A program made the translations under genes and the position numbers. 10,591 nt of DNA from Helicobacter sp. (GTDB lineage: Bacteria > Campylobacterota > Campylobacteria > Campylobacterales > Helicobacteraceae): NCBI RefSeq assembly GCF_014799995.1, contig NZ_JAAVGY010000044.1, positions 1-10,591 of the forward strand, read 5' to 3'. Below the pieces are notes generated by a model. That model did not search any database. It had not been told where the DNA came from and saw only the letters and a program-made list of their open reading frames with translations. Shown here piece after piece: positions 1 to 7,048 of the stretch. Each line of letters opens with the position of its first letter. Position 1 is the stretch's first letter.

Positions 1-8
1 AGAATTAG

Positions 9-95
9 GATTCCGCTAGAGTGATAGCATATATTGAGCAATTGCAAGATTCTATTGCTTCCTTGCAATCCACATTGCTAGCAATAGAATCTTAA
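9..95 (+). pseudogene. Possible tail of a decayed or partial coding region
   Basis: Reading from position 9, right after an in-frame TAG at 6-8, the + strand is open to a TAA at 93-95. It encodes about 28 residues rich in Leu, Ile, Gln and Ser (IAYIEQLQDSIASLQSTLLAIES), with amphipathic spacing like the end of a coiled coil. There is no good start codon with a ribosome binding site: the only candidate is a GTG at 21. It could be the end of a gene broken by the TAG or by a frameshift, or chance, because the inverted repeat at 46-93 lies within it. The window starts too late to tell. Confidence 0.2.
46..93. repeat. Perfect 14-bp inverted repeat (stem-loop)
   Basis: The arms AAGATTCTATTGCT (46-59) and AGCAATAGAATCTT (80-93) are perfect inverse complements around a 20-nt loop. 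On the + strand the stem is followed by a run of A, and on the minus strand the T run lies before the stem, so it does not have the form of a Rho-independent terminator in either direction. It lies downstream of the antiporter gene that ends at 129. The arm GATTCTATTGC resembles the core of the repeat at 7562-7601, which suggests a decayed relative of that family, but the conserved GTCATTGCGAG and GTGGCAATCTA ends are missing. Confidence 0.6.
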
Positions 96-128
96 AAAAA
101 ATTGATGAGATTCTAAATTCAAGCAAAC

Positions 129-1340
129 CTAGTCTTTCTCATCTTCCTCAATAATGCCTAAATACCGCGCAGCAAAGCCTAGAGTCATACCCTGTACCAA
201 AACAGACACAAGCACCATAAAGAATACGACATTAAAAATTAGTTGTGATTGTTCTAACTCATAGACGAAAGGATAAGTCGCAAGGATAATTGGCACTGCC
301 CCACGCAAGCCAACCCACGAGATAAACGCCTTTTCTTTCCTATTGTACCGACTCTTTGCCAAAGAAACAAAAACACTAATAGGACGCGCAACAAACATTA
401 GGATAAAGACCAAAACTAAAGCAGGCAACGCAATCTCCGGAAGCTGTGAGGGGAATACGAGCAACCCAAGAACCAAAAACACGAGGATTTGCATCATCCA
501 AGCAATCGCATCGTGAAAAGCAATAATGTGCGATTTGTAAGGAAAGGCGAATTTGTTTGTCAAAATCCCAGCAATATAAATACTCAAATAGCCATTGCCC
601 TTTAACATCATTGAGAGCCCAAAAATCACAAAAAGCCACGCTACGCTAATGAGAGGATAAAGACCGGGTTGAGAAATATTGAGTTTTTCGCAGATTTTTG
701 GGAAAGTGTAGCCACAAAGCAATCCCACTGCACCCCCAATAGCAAATTGCGCGACAAATTGCACAATCCATTCTATTGCGGAAGTTGCATTGGTCATTAC
801 AATAAGTTGCAAAATCGTAATGGTTAGAAAAATCGCCATTGGGTCATTACTTCCAGATTCTAACTCCAAAAGTGGTTTAATGTTATGCTTTAAGTTGATT
901 TTGTGTGAGCGAAAAATCATAAACACTGCAGCCGCGTCCGTAGAAGACACAATAGAGCCAAGCAATAAAGCCTCCAAAACAGAAACGCCCCACATTATAT
1001 AAATAAAACAAGCCAAAATAATAGCCGTAATCAAAACGCCCAATGTCGCCAATATCACACCGCTAACGACTACGGGCTTAATTTGTCCCCAATGCGTATC
1101 TAGCCCCCCACTATAAAGAATAAAGATTAACGAGACAGAACCCACCGCTTGCGCAAGAAGTGTATTATCAAATTTAATCCCAACAATCCCCTCACTTCCT
1201 AAGAGCATTCCCAAAATCAAGAATACAAGCAATAGAGGAAAACCGACTCTTTCTGAAATCTTACTCGCATAGACGCTAATAAACAAAATAATCCCGATTG
1301 CGATAATATATAAATGCAAATTATTAATAATTTCTGACAA
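129..1340 (-). CDS. NhaP-type K+(Na+)/H+ antiporter, CPA1 family, membrane domain only
   Basis: A 403-residue integral inner-membrane protein with about 12 hydrophobic segments, predicted to exchange a monovalent cation for protons. Family marks of CPA1 exchangers are visible: the SSTDAA motif at 132-137, ESGSNDP at 161-167 with the Asn165-Asp166 pair expected at the ion site, and GLRGAVPI at 344-351. It most resembles the transmembrane part of the NhaP2/CvrA potassium/proton antiporters. Those proteins usually continue for well over 100 residues into cytosolic RCK-C and CorC-like regions, but this one stops after a short acidic tail (EEDEKD). The start is TTG, chosen because AAGGGG (1346-1351) lies 5 nt upstream and no better in-frame start exists. 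It begins 15 bp after recR and is probably co-transcribed with it. The ion transported is inferred, not shown. Confidence 0.88.
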   Translation of the reverse strand: MSEIINNLHLYIIAIGIILFISVYASKISERVGFPLLLVFLILGMLLGSEGIVGIKFDNTLLAQAVGSVSLIFILYSGGLDTHWGQIKPVVVSGVILATLGVLITAIILACFIYIMWGVSVLEALLLGSIVSSTDAAAVFMIFRSHKINLKHNIKPLLELESGSNDPMAIFLTITILQLIVMTNATSAIEWIVQFVAQFAIGGAVGLLCGYTFPKICEKLNISQPGLYPLISVAWLFVIFGLSMMLKGNGYLSIYIAGILTNKFAFPYKSHIIAFHDAIAWMMQILVFLVLGLLVFPSQLPEIALPALVLVFILMFVARPISVFVSLAKSRYNRKEKAFISWVGLRGAVPIILATYPFVYELEQSQLIFNVVFFMVLVSVLVQGMTLGFAARYLGIIEEDEKD

Positions 1341-1345
1341 TTTTT

Positions 1346-1351
1346 CCCCTT
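1346..1351 (-). promoter_or_regulatory. Ribosome binding site fixing a TTG start
   Basis: AAGGGG read on the minus strand, followed by five A and then TTG (1338-1340). It supports the TTG as the true start of the NhaP-type antiporter. Confidence 0.65.
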
Positions 1352-1355
1352 TTAT

Positions 1356-1928
1356 TTAAATTTTCACCCGCGATTGCAAAGCGCGAATGATAGAAAGCTG
1401 ATCTACATTCTCTAAACTCACTCCTGTGGGAACACCTTGCGCAATTTTAGTAAATTGTAATCCCAAATGCTCTAATTTGTCCTCCAAATACAGCATTACG
1501 CTTTCATTGCCTAAAGTCGGACTAAAGGCAAAAATAACCTCCCGAATCTGATGCTTTTGTATGATTTGTTCTAAGTGTTTTAAGTCTAGTCTCTCAAGAC
1601 TTCCAATCACAAAATACTTGCCAAGAAACTCTCCGCTCTCTTCTAGCAAAAAAATCTCTCTTGGATTCGCAACGACACATAATTCGCCATTGTTGCGTGC
1701 TCTATCGCTACAAATTGCGCAAATCGTATCATTAGAGATTCCGCCGCATTCCTCACAAACGCGTAATTGCTGCGCACAGCATTCAATGTTATGCGCAAGG
1801 CTAAGTGCGCTAAATTTATCCTCAAATGCCAAGAAATATGCCAAACGCATAGCAGATTTTCTGCCAATGCTTGGGAGTTTTTCTAAAGATTCTACAAGTT
1901 TTGCAAAATTTTCAGGATACGATTTCAT
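1356..1928 (-). CDS. recR: Recombination mediator protein RecR
   Basis: A 190-residue cytosolic protein of the RecFOR recombinational repair pathway, which helps load RecA on SSB-coated DNA. Domains in order: helix-hairpin-helix (LPSIGRKSAMRLAYFL, 18-33), C4 zinc finger (Cys58, Cys61, Cys70, Cys73), Toprim domain (about 81-160) and the C-terminal Walker-B-like segment (GVPTGVSLENVD, 165-176). Length is slightly below the usual 195-200. Two things differ from the E. coli pattern as I recall it: the acidic residue after CVV, normally Glu, is Ala87, and the segment after the Toprim entry is shortened, with no SPLDGIGP-like stretch. The ATG at 1926-1928 has only a weak GGTAAG upstream. A TATAAT promoter lies at 1957-1962. 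It stands 76 bp after the kefB-like gene and 15 bp before the NhaP-type antiporter. Confidence 0.95.
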   Translation of the reverse strand: MKSYPENFAKLVESLEKLPSIGRKSAMRLAYFLAFEDKFSALSLAHNIECCAQQLRVCEECGGISNDTICAICSDRARNNGELCVVANPREIFLLEESGEFLGKYFVIGSLERLDLKHLEQIIQKHQIREVIFAFSPTLGNESVMLYLEDKLEHLGLQFTKIAQGVPTGVSLENVDQLSIIRALQSRVKI

Positions 1929-1956
1929 TTCTTACCATTATGATTAAAATTTAATT

Positions 1957-1962
1957 ATTATA
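1957..1962 (-). promoter_or_regulatory. Predicted sigma-70 -10 box for recR
   Basis: TATAAT on the minus strand, 28 bp upstream of the recR ATG, in very AT-rich DNA with no clear -35. This is the usual look of housekeeping promoters in this phylum. Transcription would start near 1950 and cover recR and the antiporter behind it. Confidence 0.5.
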
Positions 1963-2004
1963 ACTAAGTTTAAATTAAGGAATAATAAATTCCCACTTTT
2001 TAAG

Positions 2005-3744
2005 CTATTTTTCCTCTTCCTCACCTATCCCCATTTCTTTAGATTCTTGAATCGCTTCTAATGCCAAATTTGCAAGCATTGTTGCTATCTCACGATTACC
2101 ATTGACTACCTCAAGCCCGATTCCTTTTAAATCTGCCTCTATTGCCTCCTCGTCTGTTTGGGCAATGATTTTGATATGATGAGAAATGTCCATAATATGA
2201 CGACACGCCTTTTCAATTGCCAGAGGCGATTCTACGCACAAGATGACGACTTTAGACTTTTCAACTTCAATCTCCCTAAAAATCATTTTGTCTGTGATAT
2301 TGCCATAGACGATATTGCAACCCTTTTTAATCCCCTCTTCCACGCGTTCATAATTAGAATCCACGACAAGCGTGGTAACATCGCAGCCGCTAAAAAACTC
2401 TAGCACCTTTTTGCCCAAAACCCCATACCCACAAATCACCACTTCGCTATGCTGCTCGGCTTGTGATTTCTGACCAATTCCTGCTTTACTGCCGATTTTT
2501 GCAACCTTTAGCGGAATCCTAAAGATTTTTAAAGCAAACTTCACGCACACATCTAACCTATCCAAAATAAAAGGAGTGGCAATCATAGAAAAAATAACCA
2601 TTAAAGTAAGGAATTGATAAATCTCTTCTGGAGTGATAGAAGCCGTGAATTGGCTTCCAAAAATCCAATTTAAAATCCCTCCATCTAATTGGAGATTCAG
2701 GATTTTATGCTGACTTGCAAGTAAAAAAATCGCAAAAGAAAATTCCCCGATTTGCGAGAGAGAAAGCGCGATACGCATTGCCACTTTCGCCCCTCTAAAA
2801 AAGCTCAAAAACGCAAACACGATAAGGGTTTTTATGAGCAACATTAAAGCGACAAGGATTAAAATAATGAGAAAATACTTAGCCAAAAATATCACATTGA
2901 CTTGCATACCAATGGTGATAAAAAACACTCCTAAAAGCAAATCACGAAAATAAACCAACACGCTTGCCACTTGGTGTTTAAAGGGAGAATTTGAAACAAT
3001 CATTCCCGCCAAAAATGCCCCAAGTGAGAGGGAGAAACCGAAGTATTTGCTAAGATAAGCCGAGCCTAATACAATCAAAAGCACCGCGCCCACGAAAATT
3101 TCATCTGTTTTCATCTTGACACTAGAGCGCAAGACGATACGTGCCAAAAATCTCCCCGGCAAGATTAACAACAAAAGCACAATAACAGCTGAAACTCCTG
3201 TGCTAAGCAGCATTTCTCCCATACTCAAATCTTGATTGCTCAAGAGCTTAATCATCAGCAGAATCGGAATCACTGCAATATCTTGAAAAACCAAAATACC
3301 GACAGAAGCCGTCCCATAAGGCGTTCTCGTTTGATTCGCTTCATTAAGACTTTTTAAGACAATAGCAGTAGAAGATAAGCTCACTGCACTTGCAAGAATG
3401 ATAGAAGTATCTAGGTTGAATCCTAGCAAATAATGGCAAATTACAAAAAAGGCGGCAATGGAGATTCCAATTTGCAATCCGCCAAAGAGCAAGACTTCCT
3501 GCTTCATTTGTGTGATTTTTTTGAAACTAAAGTCAAGCCCAATCATAAACATTAAAAACACGATTCCAAGTTCTGCGGCTTCGTTTACATCCACAGAATC
3601 CTGCACATGAAACCCAAAAATATAAGTCGTCAGCGTCCCTGTAACAATATATCCAATAATCGCTGGAATCTTAAGCTTATTTAAAACAATCCCAGAGACT
3701 ACCGCCATAGCCAAAACATAGATGATTATCAATAGCTTATCCAC
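2005..3744 (-). CDS. KefB-like cation:proton antiporter, CPA2 family, with RCK domain
   Basis: A 579-residue membrane protein predicted to exchange K+ (or Na+) for H+. The N-terminal exchanger domain (about 1-395) carries FMIGLDF (66-72), LSSTAIV (123-129), VFQDIAVIP (152-160) with the Gln154-Asp155 pair of Kef-type carriers, and SQIGEFSF (330-337). A linker of about 40 residues leads to a cytosolic RCK/TrkA-N domain (434-555) with a complete dinucleotide motif GYGVLG (439-444), the acidic Asp462 at the end of the second strand, and YGNITD (480-485). The protein ends in a Glu-rich tail. The start is GTG at 3742-3744, set by AGAGG six bases upstream; an upstream ATG is out of frame. Glutathione gating as in E. 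coli KefB/KefC is not evident, so the name describes family and not proven function. There is an unusually long loop (about 346-377) between two late membrane segments. Confidence 0.9.
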   Translation of the reverse strand: MDKLLIIIYVLAMAVVSGIVLNKLKIPAIIGYIVTGTLTTYIFGFHVQDSVDVNEAAELGIVFLMFMIGLDFSFKKITQMKQEVLLFGGLQIGISIAAFFVICHYLLGFNLDTSIILASAVSLSSTAIVLKSLNEANQTRTPYGTASVGILVFQDIAVIPILLMIKLLSNQDLSMGEMLLSTGVSAVIVLLLLILPGRFLARIVLRSSVKMKTDEIFVGAVLLIVLGSAYLSKYFGFSLSLGAFLAGMIVSNSPFKHQVASVLVYFRDLLLGVFFITIGMQVNVIFLAKYFLIILILVALMLLIKTLIVFAFLSFFRGAKVAMRIALSLSQIGEFSFAIFLLASQHKILNLQLDGGILNWIFGSQFTASITPEEIYQFLTLMVIFSMIATPFILDRLDVCVKFALKIFRIPLKVAKIGSKAGIGQKSQAEQHSEVVICGYGVLGKKVLEFFSGCDVTTLVVDSNYERVEEGIKKGCNIVYGNITDKMIFREIEVEKSKVVILCVESPLAIEKACRHIMDISHHIKIIAQTDEEAIEADLKGIGLEVVNGNREIATMLANLALEAIQESKEMGIGEEEEK

Positions 3745-3772
3745 TTGACACCTCTAGCATTAAAATTTTGAA

Positions 3773-3778
3773 ATTATA
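3773..3778 (-). promoter_or_regulatory. Predicted -10 box for the KefB-like gene
   Basis: TATAAT on the minus strand, 28 bp upstream of the GTG start, in an AT-rich tract running to about 3850. The AGAGG ribosome binding site lies between it and the start. No clear -35 is visible. Confidence 0.45.
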
Positions 3779-3904
3779 TATAAAATTTATAATTTTTTTA
3801 AATTCAATATTAAACTTTTATAATTTTCTTTTATAGAATCCTAATTTGAAGAGGCAAGATTCTAAAGTGAGATTCCGCCCTTGCGTCATTGCGTATTCTA
3901 CTTT

Positions 3905-3940
3905 GTCATTGCGAGAATGCGTAGCATTCGTGGCAATCTA
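3905..3940 (+). repeat. GTCATTGCGAG/GTGGCAATCTA palindromic repeat, copy A1
   Basis: A 36-bp unit with conserved ends GTCATTGCGAG and CGTGGCAATCTA. The core is the hairpin GAATGC-gta-GCATTC, and the outer ATTGC pairs with GCAAT. A half copy (GCGTCATTGCG, about 3884-3894) precedes it, joined by a linker close to the one before 7562 and before 10390. It lies in the 427-bp gap between cysE and the KefB-like gene, which otherwise holds only the kefB promoter and AT-rich DNA. Confidence 0.85.
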
Positions 3941-3970
3941 AATCCAAGCATACTTAGGATTCTACTATTT

Positions 3971-4091
3971 CGTCATTGCGAGCATTTTGCAAAAATGCGT
4001 GGCAATCTATAATGTAGAATTAGCCTTAACGATTTCATTACAAAATTTACTTTTTGCTATATTATAGATTGCTTCGCATCTCGCAATGACG
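3971..4091. mobile_element. MITE-like composite palindrome of two inverted repeat units
   Basis: A direct unit (3972-4009) and an inverted unit (4065-4090) face each other. The outer ends CGTCATTGCGAG (3971-3982) and CTCGCAATGACG (4080-4091) are perfect 12-bp inverted repeats. Inside them GCAATCTATAAT (4002-4013) and ATTATAGATTGC (4061-4072) form a second perfect 12-bp pair. The first unit has its own hairpin core (GCATTTT/AAAAATGC). No open reading frame of note lies inside and I see no target-site duplication, so movement is inferred from shape only. Confidence 0.6.
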
Positions 4092-4171
4092 AGGTGGGGA
4101 ATCCCAACGACAAGATTAGAGAATCGCAATAATAAAGGTAGAATTGCGGGTATGCTTCATTATAGACACCC

Positions 4172-4870
4172 TTAAAATTTCACCTTTAAAAATTCTTGAT
4201 ACAAAGTCTCTAGCTTTTTGCGGGATTCTATATATTCTATATTCTTGGGGGCGACAGATTCTAATAACTCCAAACGTTTTTGTAAATAATTAAAGAGTTG
4301 GTATTGAATATCTGGAATCTTGTTTAAGTCATCACTCATACCCTTGATGATATTTTTGGCAGGGATTCCAACTGCTGTGGAATTAGGCGGCACAGGACGA
4401 ATCACGACAGAGTTTGCTCCAATCTTGGAATGCGCCCCGATGATAATATTTCCTAGCACTTTAGCCCCCGCGCCGATGATGACATAATCCTCAATTGTGG
4501 GGTGTCTTTTGGTGCGCTCTAAACTCACTCCGCCCAAACTCACCCCTTGATAAATCGTCACTTCATTGCCCACTTCCGCCGTTTCCCCAATCACTACCCC
4601 GTGTCCGTGGTCAATAAAAACACGATGCCCGATTTTGCACGCGGGGTGAATATCTACATTCGTAAGCCACTGCGTAATTCCCATAAGGATTCTAGCTAAT
4701 GCCCTAAAGCCTTTGTTATGAAGTCTATGTGCGATTCTATAATGCACTAAGGCAATCAATCCGGGATAGTTGAAAAACAATTCAATCTTAGAATTAATCG
4801 CTGGGTCTTTTTCTAAAATTACCGCAAAATCCTCTTTGATAGTGCCAAAAAGTGTTGTGGCATAATTCAA
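4172..4870 (-). CDS. cysE: Serine O-acetyltransferase CysE
   Basis: A 232-residue cytosolic enzyme that transfers acetyl from acetyl-CoA to L-serine, giving O-acetylserine, the carbon skeleton for cysteine. After an alpha-helical N-terminal part (about 1-65) comes the left-handed beta-helix of hexapeptide repeats, including NVDIHPACKIG (71-81), GETAEVG (95-101) and VSLGG. Asp73 and His88 are spaced 15 apart, like the catalytic Asp143-His158 pair of the E. coli enzyme. It is shorter than E. coli CysE (273), mainly because the N-terminal helical part is reduced. The start is TTG (4868-4870), overlapping the speA stop by 4 bp in the sequence TTGA, with AAGGAG eight bases upstream; the nearby ATG is out of frame. 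Translation is probably coupled to speA. Confidence 0.95.
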   Translation of the reverse strand: MNYATTLFGTIKEDFAVILEKDPAINSKIELFFNYPGLIALVHYRIAHRLHNKGFRALARILMGITQWLTNVDIHPACKIGHRVFIDHGHGVVIGETAEVGNEVTIYQGVSLGGVSLERTKRHPTIEDYVIIGAGAKVLGNIIIGAHSKIGANSVVIRPVPPNSTAVGIPAKNIIKGMSDDLNKIPDIQYQLFNYLQKRLELLESVAPKNIEYIESRKKLETLYQEFLKVKF

Positions 4871-6723
4871 GATTTCTCTCCTTCGCTTTTAAACACCGTC
4901 CTTAGATAACCATTTTCGCTAAGCATCACATAAAGTTGCCCCAAGACTTCTTTCTTGGTATCCTCTGAAATCTCCTTGCTATCCTCTAAACGTTGTTTCA
5001 AACAACGTTCAATCTCTTTGGTATCATAATCCAAATCCTCTAGCACATCTAAAATCGTTTGCGATTCTAGCAAATTTTCAATGCGATACCCGCCCTCCTC
5101 TTCATCAAACACGACACTAAATTCTGTCGGGTGCGTGAAAAGATTATGCTGCATTCCAAGCACTTCTTGGTATGCACCAACCAAAAAGAATCCCAAAAAG
5201 TATTCCTCTTCCTTGACATCAATATCGTGTAAAAACAAAGGAGCGTTTTTATCAAATGCTACCTCTCCATCGCTATCACAAGTAATATCCCAAAGGCTAG
5301 CCGAACGCGTGGGGCGGCGATTTAATCTATCTAGCGGAATCACAGGGAATTTCTGCGCCAATCCCCAATAATCCGGCAAACTTTGAAAAAAGCTACAATT
5401 CAACAAATAACGTTCTTGCACTTGTTCTTGAATCCGAATAATATCGCTATGGTTTTTATGCTTTAGAATCTTGATGACTTTTTTAATAATCAAATGCACA
5501 AGCACTTCTGTGTTACTGCGGTCTTGCAAGTCAATATAACCCAAATCAAAGAGTGTCAGCAAAGATTCCATATGCTCTAAGCTATCGTGCAGATATTCTA
5601 TCGCATAACGTTCGTTAATGGTGTTATACAAATCCAAGAGCTCCTCCACCAAAGGAGGATTTTTGTCTTTTAAGTGCAAAGCCTTTTCATCATATTCTTG
5701 AGAGAATAACTCCAATACAGGAGCAATCAGCACCGCGTGGCTTGCAGAGACATAGCGTCCGGATTCTATAAAAATATTTGGTTCTGGCTCTTTTTTGTTT
5801 TTCGCAATTTCCTTGAGGGTAAAAACCACATCTCCGCTAAATTCCGCAAGCGTATAATTACGATTCTGTTGGTGCTCGTGTTGTGCGTATTCTACGGCTA
5901 ATCCGCCGCCAATATTGACATTATTTAGCTTTTTTGCCCCCATTTTGCGAAGCTCTGCATAAATATTCCCCGCTTCCCTCAAGGCTTTTTTGAGTGGAGA
6001 AATATCACTAATCTGACTACCAATATGAAAATGAATCATCGTAAATTGGTTTAGCAAGTCGTTTTTGCGCAATAACGAAATGGCTTCTACAAGCTCGCTT
6101 GCGGTCAAGCCAAATTTGGAGTTAATCCCTCCACTCTTCGCCCAAATCCCAATGCCTGTGCTATGCAATCGGATTCTAAGCCCGATTTTAGGATAAGGCT
6201 TCCCAAAAGTTTTGGTAACCTCAATGATTGTTTCAAGCTCGTTTAAACCCTCAATCGTCAAGGTAATGTCGTGTCCCATTTTCGCCGCAATAAACCCAAG
6301 CGAAATCATTTCCTTGTCTTTGAAGCCATTGACCGTGATAGGCGCATTCTCGTTGGTATAAGCCATTGCGATAATCAATTCTGATTTGCTCCCTGCTTCT
6401 AATCCATAGCAACGTTGGGTTGTATTTTCCATTAGGGGCAATACAAAGTTTGGATAATGATTGACTTTGATTGGAAAAACCGCCTTGAACTTGCCCTTAT
6501 AATGATATTCTTTAATAGAGCTTTCAAAGTTTGTGAAAATCTTTTCTACTTGCTTTTTCATCAAGTGAGGAAACCGCACCAAAAGCGGACCACGATAGCC
6601 CTCTTCACGCACTTGTTTGACAATATTAATCAATGCGGGCTTGCTTTTGTAATTGACCTTTACCTGTCCATCTTCAATGATAAAATCATCTTTTCCCCAA
6701 TATTCAATCCCATAATCTACCAT
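4867..6723 (-). CDS. speA: Biosynthetic arginine decarboxylase SpeA (PLP-dependent)
   Basis: A 618-residue enzyme of the alanine-racemase-fold (group IV) decarboxylases, converting L-arginine to agmatine and CO2 as the first step of a polyamine route. The PLP Schiff-base lysine is Lys86 in FPIKVNH (84-89). HFHIGSQ (231-237), the phosphate-binding glycine run IGGG (271-274) and ESGR (320-323) are the expected cofactor-site segments. The C-terminal domain has WDITCDSDG (478-486) with Cys482 as the substrate-site cysteine, then the GAYQEVLGMQHNLF stretch (517 on). Length is near the 610-660 usual for SpeA, so it is complete. The ATG has AAGGGTGG just upstream. It follows the small flagellar-like gene by 40 bp and overlaps cysE by 4 bp, so these three genes look like one transcription unit. 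Confidence 0.95.
   Translation of the reverse strand: MVDYGIEYWGKDDFIIEDGQVKVNYKSKPALINIVKQVREEGYRGPLLVRFPHLMKKQVEKIFTNFESSIKEYHYKGKFKAVFPIKVNHYPNFVLPLMENTTQRCYGLEAGSKSELIIAMAYTNENAPITVNGFKDKEMISLGFIAAKMGHDITLTIEGLNELETIIEVTKTFGKPYPKIGLRIRLHSTGIGIWAKSGGINSKFGLTASELVEAISLLRKNDLLNQFTMIHFHIGSQISDISPLKKALREAGNIYAELRKMGAKKLNNVNIGGGLAVEYAQHEHQQNRNYTLAEFSGDVVFTLKEIAKNKKEPEPNIFIESGRYVSASHAVLIAPVLELFSQEYDEKALHLKDKNPPLVEELLDLYNTINERYAIEYLHDSLEHMESLLTLFDLGYIDLQDRSNTEVLVHLIIKKVIKILKHKNHSDIIRIQEQVQERYLLNCSFFQSLPDYWGLAQKFPVIPLDRLNRRPTRSASLWDITCDSDGEVAFDKNAPLFLHDIDVKEEEYFLGFFLVGAYQEVLGMQHNLFTHPTEFSVVFDEEEGGYRIENLLESQTILDVLEDLDYDTKEIERCLKQRLEDSKEISEDTKKEVLGQLYVMLSENGYLRTVFKSEGEKS
4878..4883 (-). promoter_or_regulatory. 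Ribosome binding site of cysE inside speA
   Basis: AAGGAG on the minus strand within the last codons of speA, seven bases before the TTG start at 4868-4870. It decides the start, because no in-frame ATG occurs until residue 63. Confidence 0.7.
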
Positions 6724-6763
6724 TTACCACCCTTATATTGCATTTCAATTGATTTCAAAATAC

Positions 6764-7018
6764 TTATGCTTTGATGTCTAATAAAGTTTGCAGCATAGAA
6801 TCTGCGGTTTGAATCGTCTGCACATTGGCACTCACGCCATTTTGTGCCGTCATTTGCCCAATCATATTTTGCGCTAAATCCACATTAGAGCCCTCTAAAC
6901 CTCCTTGTACAACGCTAGCCCTAGCCGCGTTTTGCGCATTAGTTTCTACTCCACTTTGCCCAAGATTCAAAGCATTAAAACCGCCATAGATTCCACTATT
7001 TTGACTGATTGCATTCAT
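6764..7018 (-). CDS. Miniature flagellar rod/hook-like protein
   Basis: An 84-residue protein. Its C-terminal half (about 40-82, from GGLEGSNVDLAQNMI to QTADSMLQTLLDIK) closely follows the flagellar basal-body rod C-terminal domain shared by FlgC, FlgG and FlgE: the EGSNVDLA turn, a helix with Gln and Ala, then the TADSMLQTLL end. Its N-terminal part (GFNALNLGQSGVETNAQNAARA, 13-34, given here by its G-A-V-N-A-N-A spacing) recalls the N-terminal rod signature GLxAxxxxxxVxANNIANxNT. The two core helices thus seem to be present without the domain between them. No signal peptide is seen, as expected for flagellar type III export substrates. The ATG has AAGGGAC six bases upstream. It precedes speA by 40 bp, an unexpected partner. 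The family assignment is strong; the exact role is unknown to me. Confidence 0.82.
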   Translation of the reverse strand: MNAISQNSGIYGGFNALNLGQSGVETNAQNAARASVVQGGLEGSNVDLAQNMIGQMTAQNGVSANVQTIQTADSMLQTLLDIKA

Positions 7019-7042
7019 TCTTTGTCCCTTAAGATTAAGATT

Positions 7043-7048
7043 CCAAAA
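7043..7048 (-). promoter_or_regulatory. Weak candidate -10 box for the mini-rod/speA/cysE operon
   Basis: The minus-strand sequence TTATAGTTTT lies about 25-30 bp before the ATG at 7018, and TATAGT is a fair -10. A second AT-rich candidate (TTATAAAAT) lies further up, near 7090. No clear sigma-54 or sigma-28 promoter was found, although the first gene is flagellar in type. Confidence 0.25.

Noticed and set aside
46..101. Rho-independent terminator for the antiporter operon
   Set aside because: The stem is good, but the T run is on the wrong side for minus-strand transcripts and is an A run on the + strand.
1561..1947. Open frame of 128 codons on the + strand over recR
   Set aside because: It is the antisense shadow of recR: Ser/Lys-rich, with no ribosome binding site or family features.
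4092..4171. Terminator after cysE
   Set aside because: GGGTGTC...CATACCC can form a few pairs, but no T run follows. I cannot support a terminator here.
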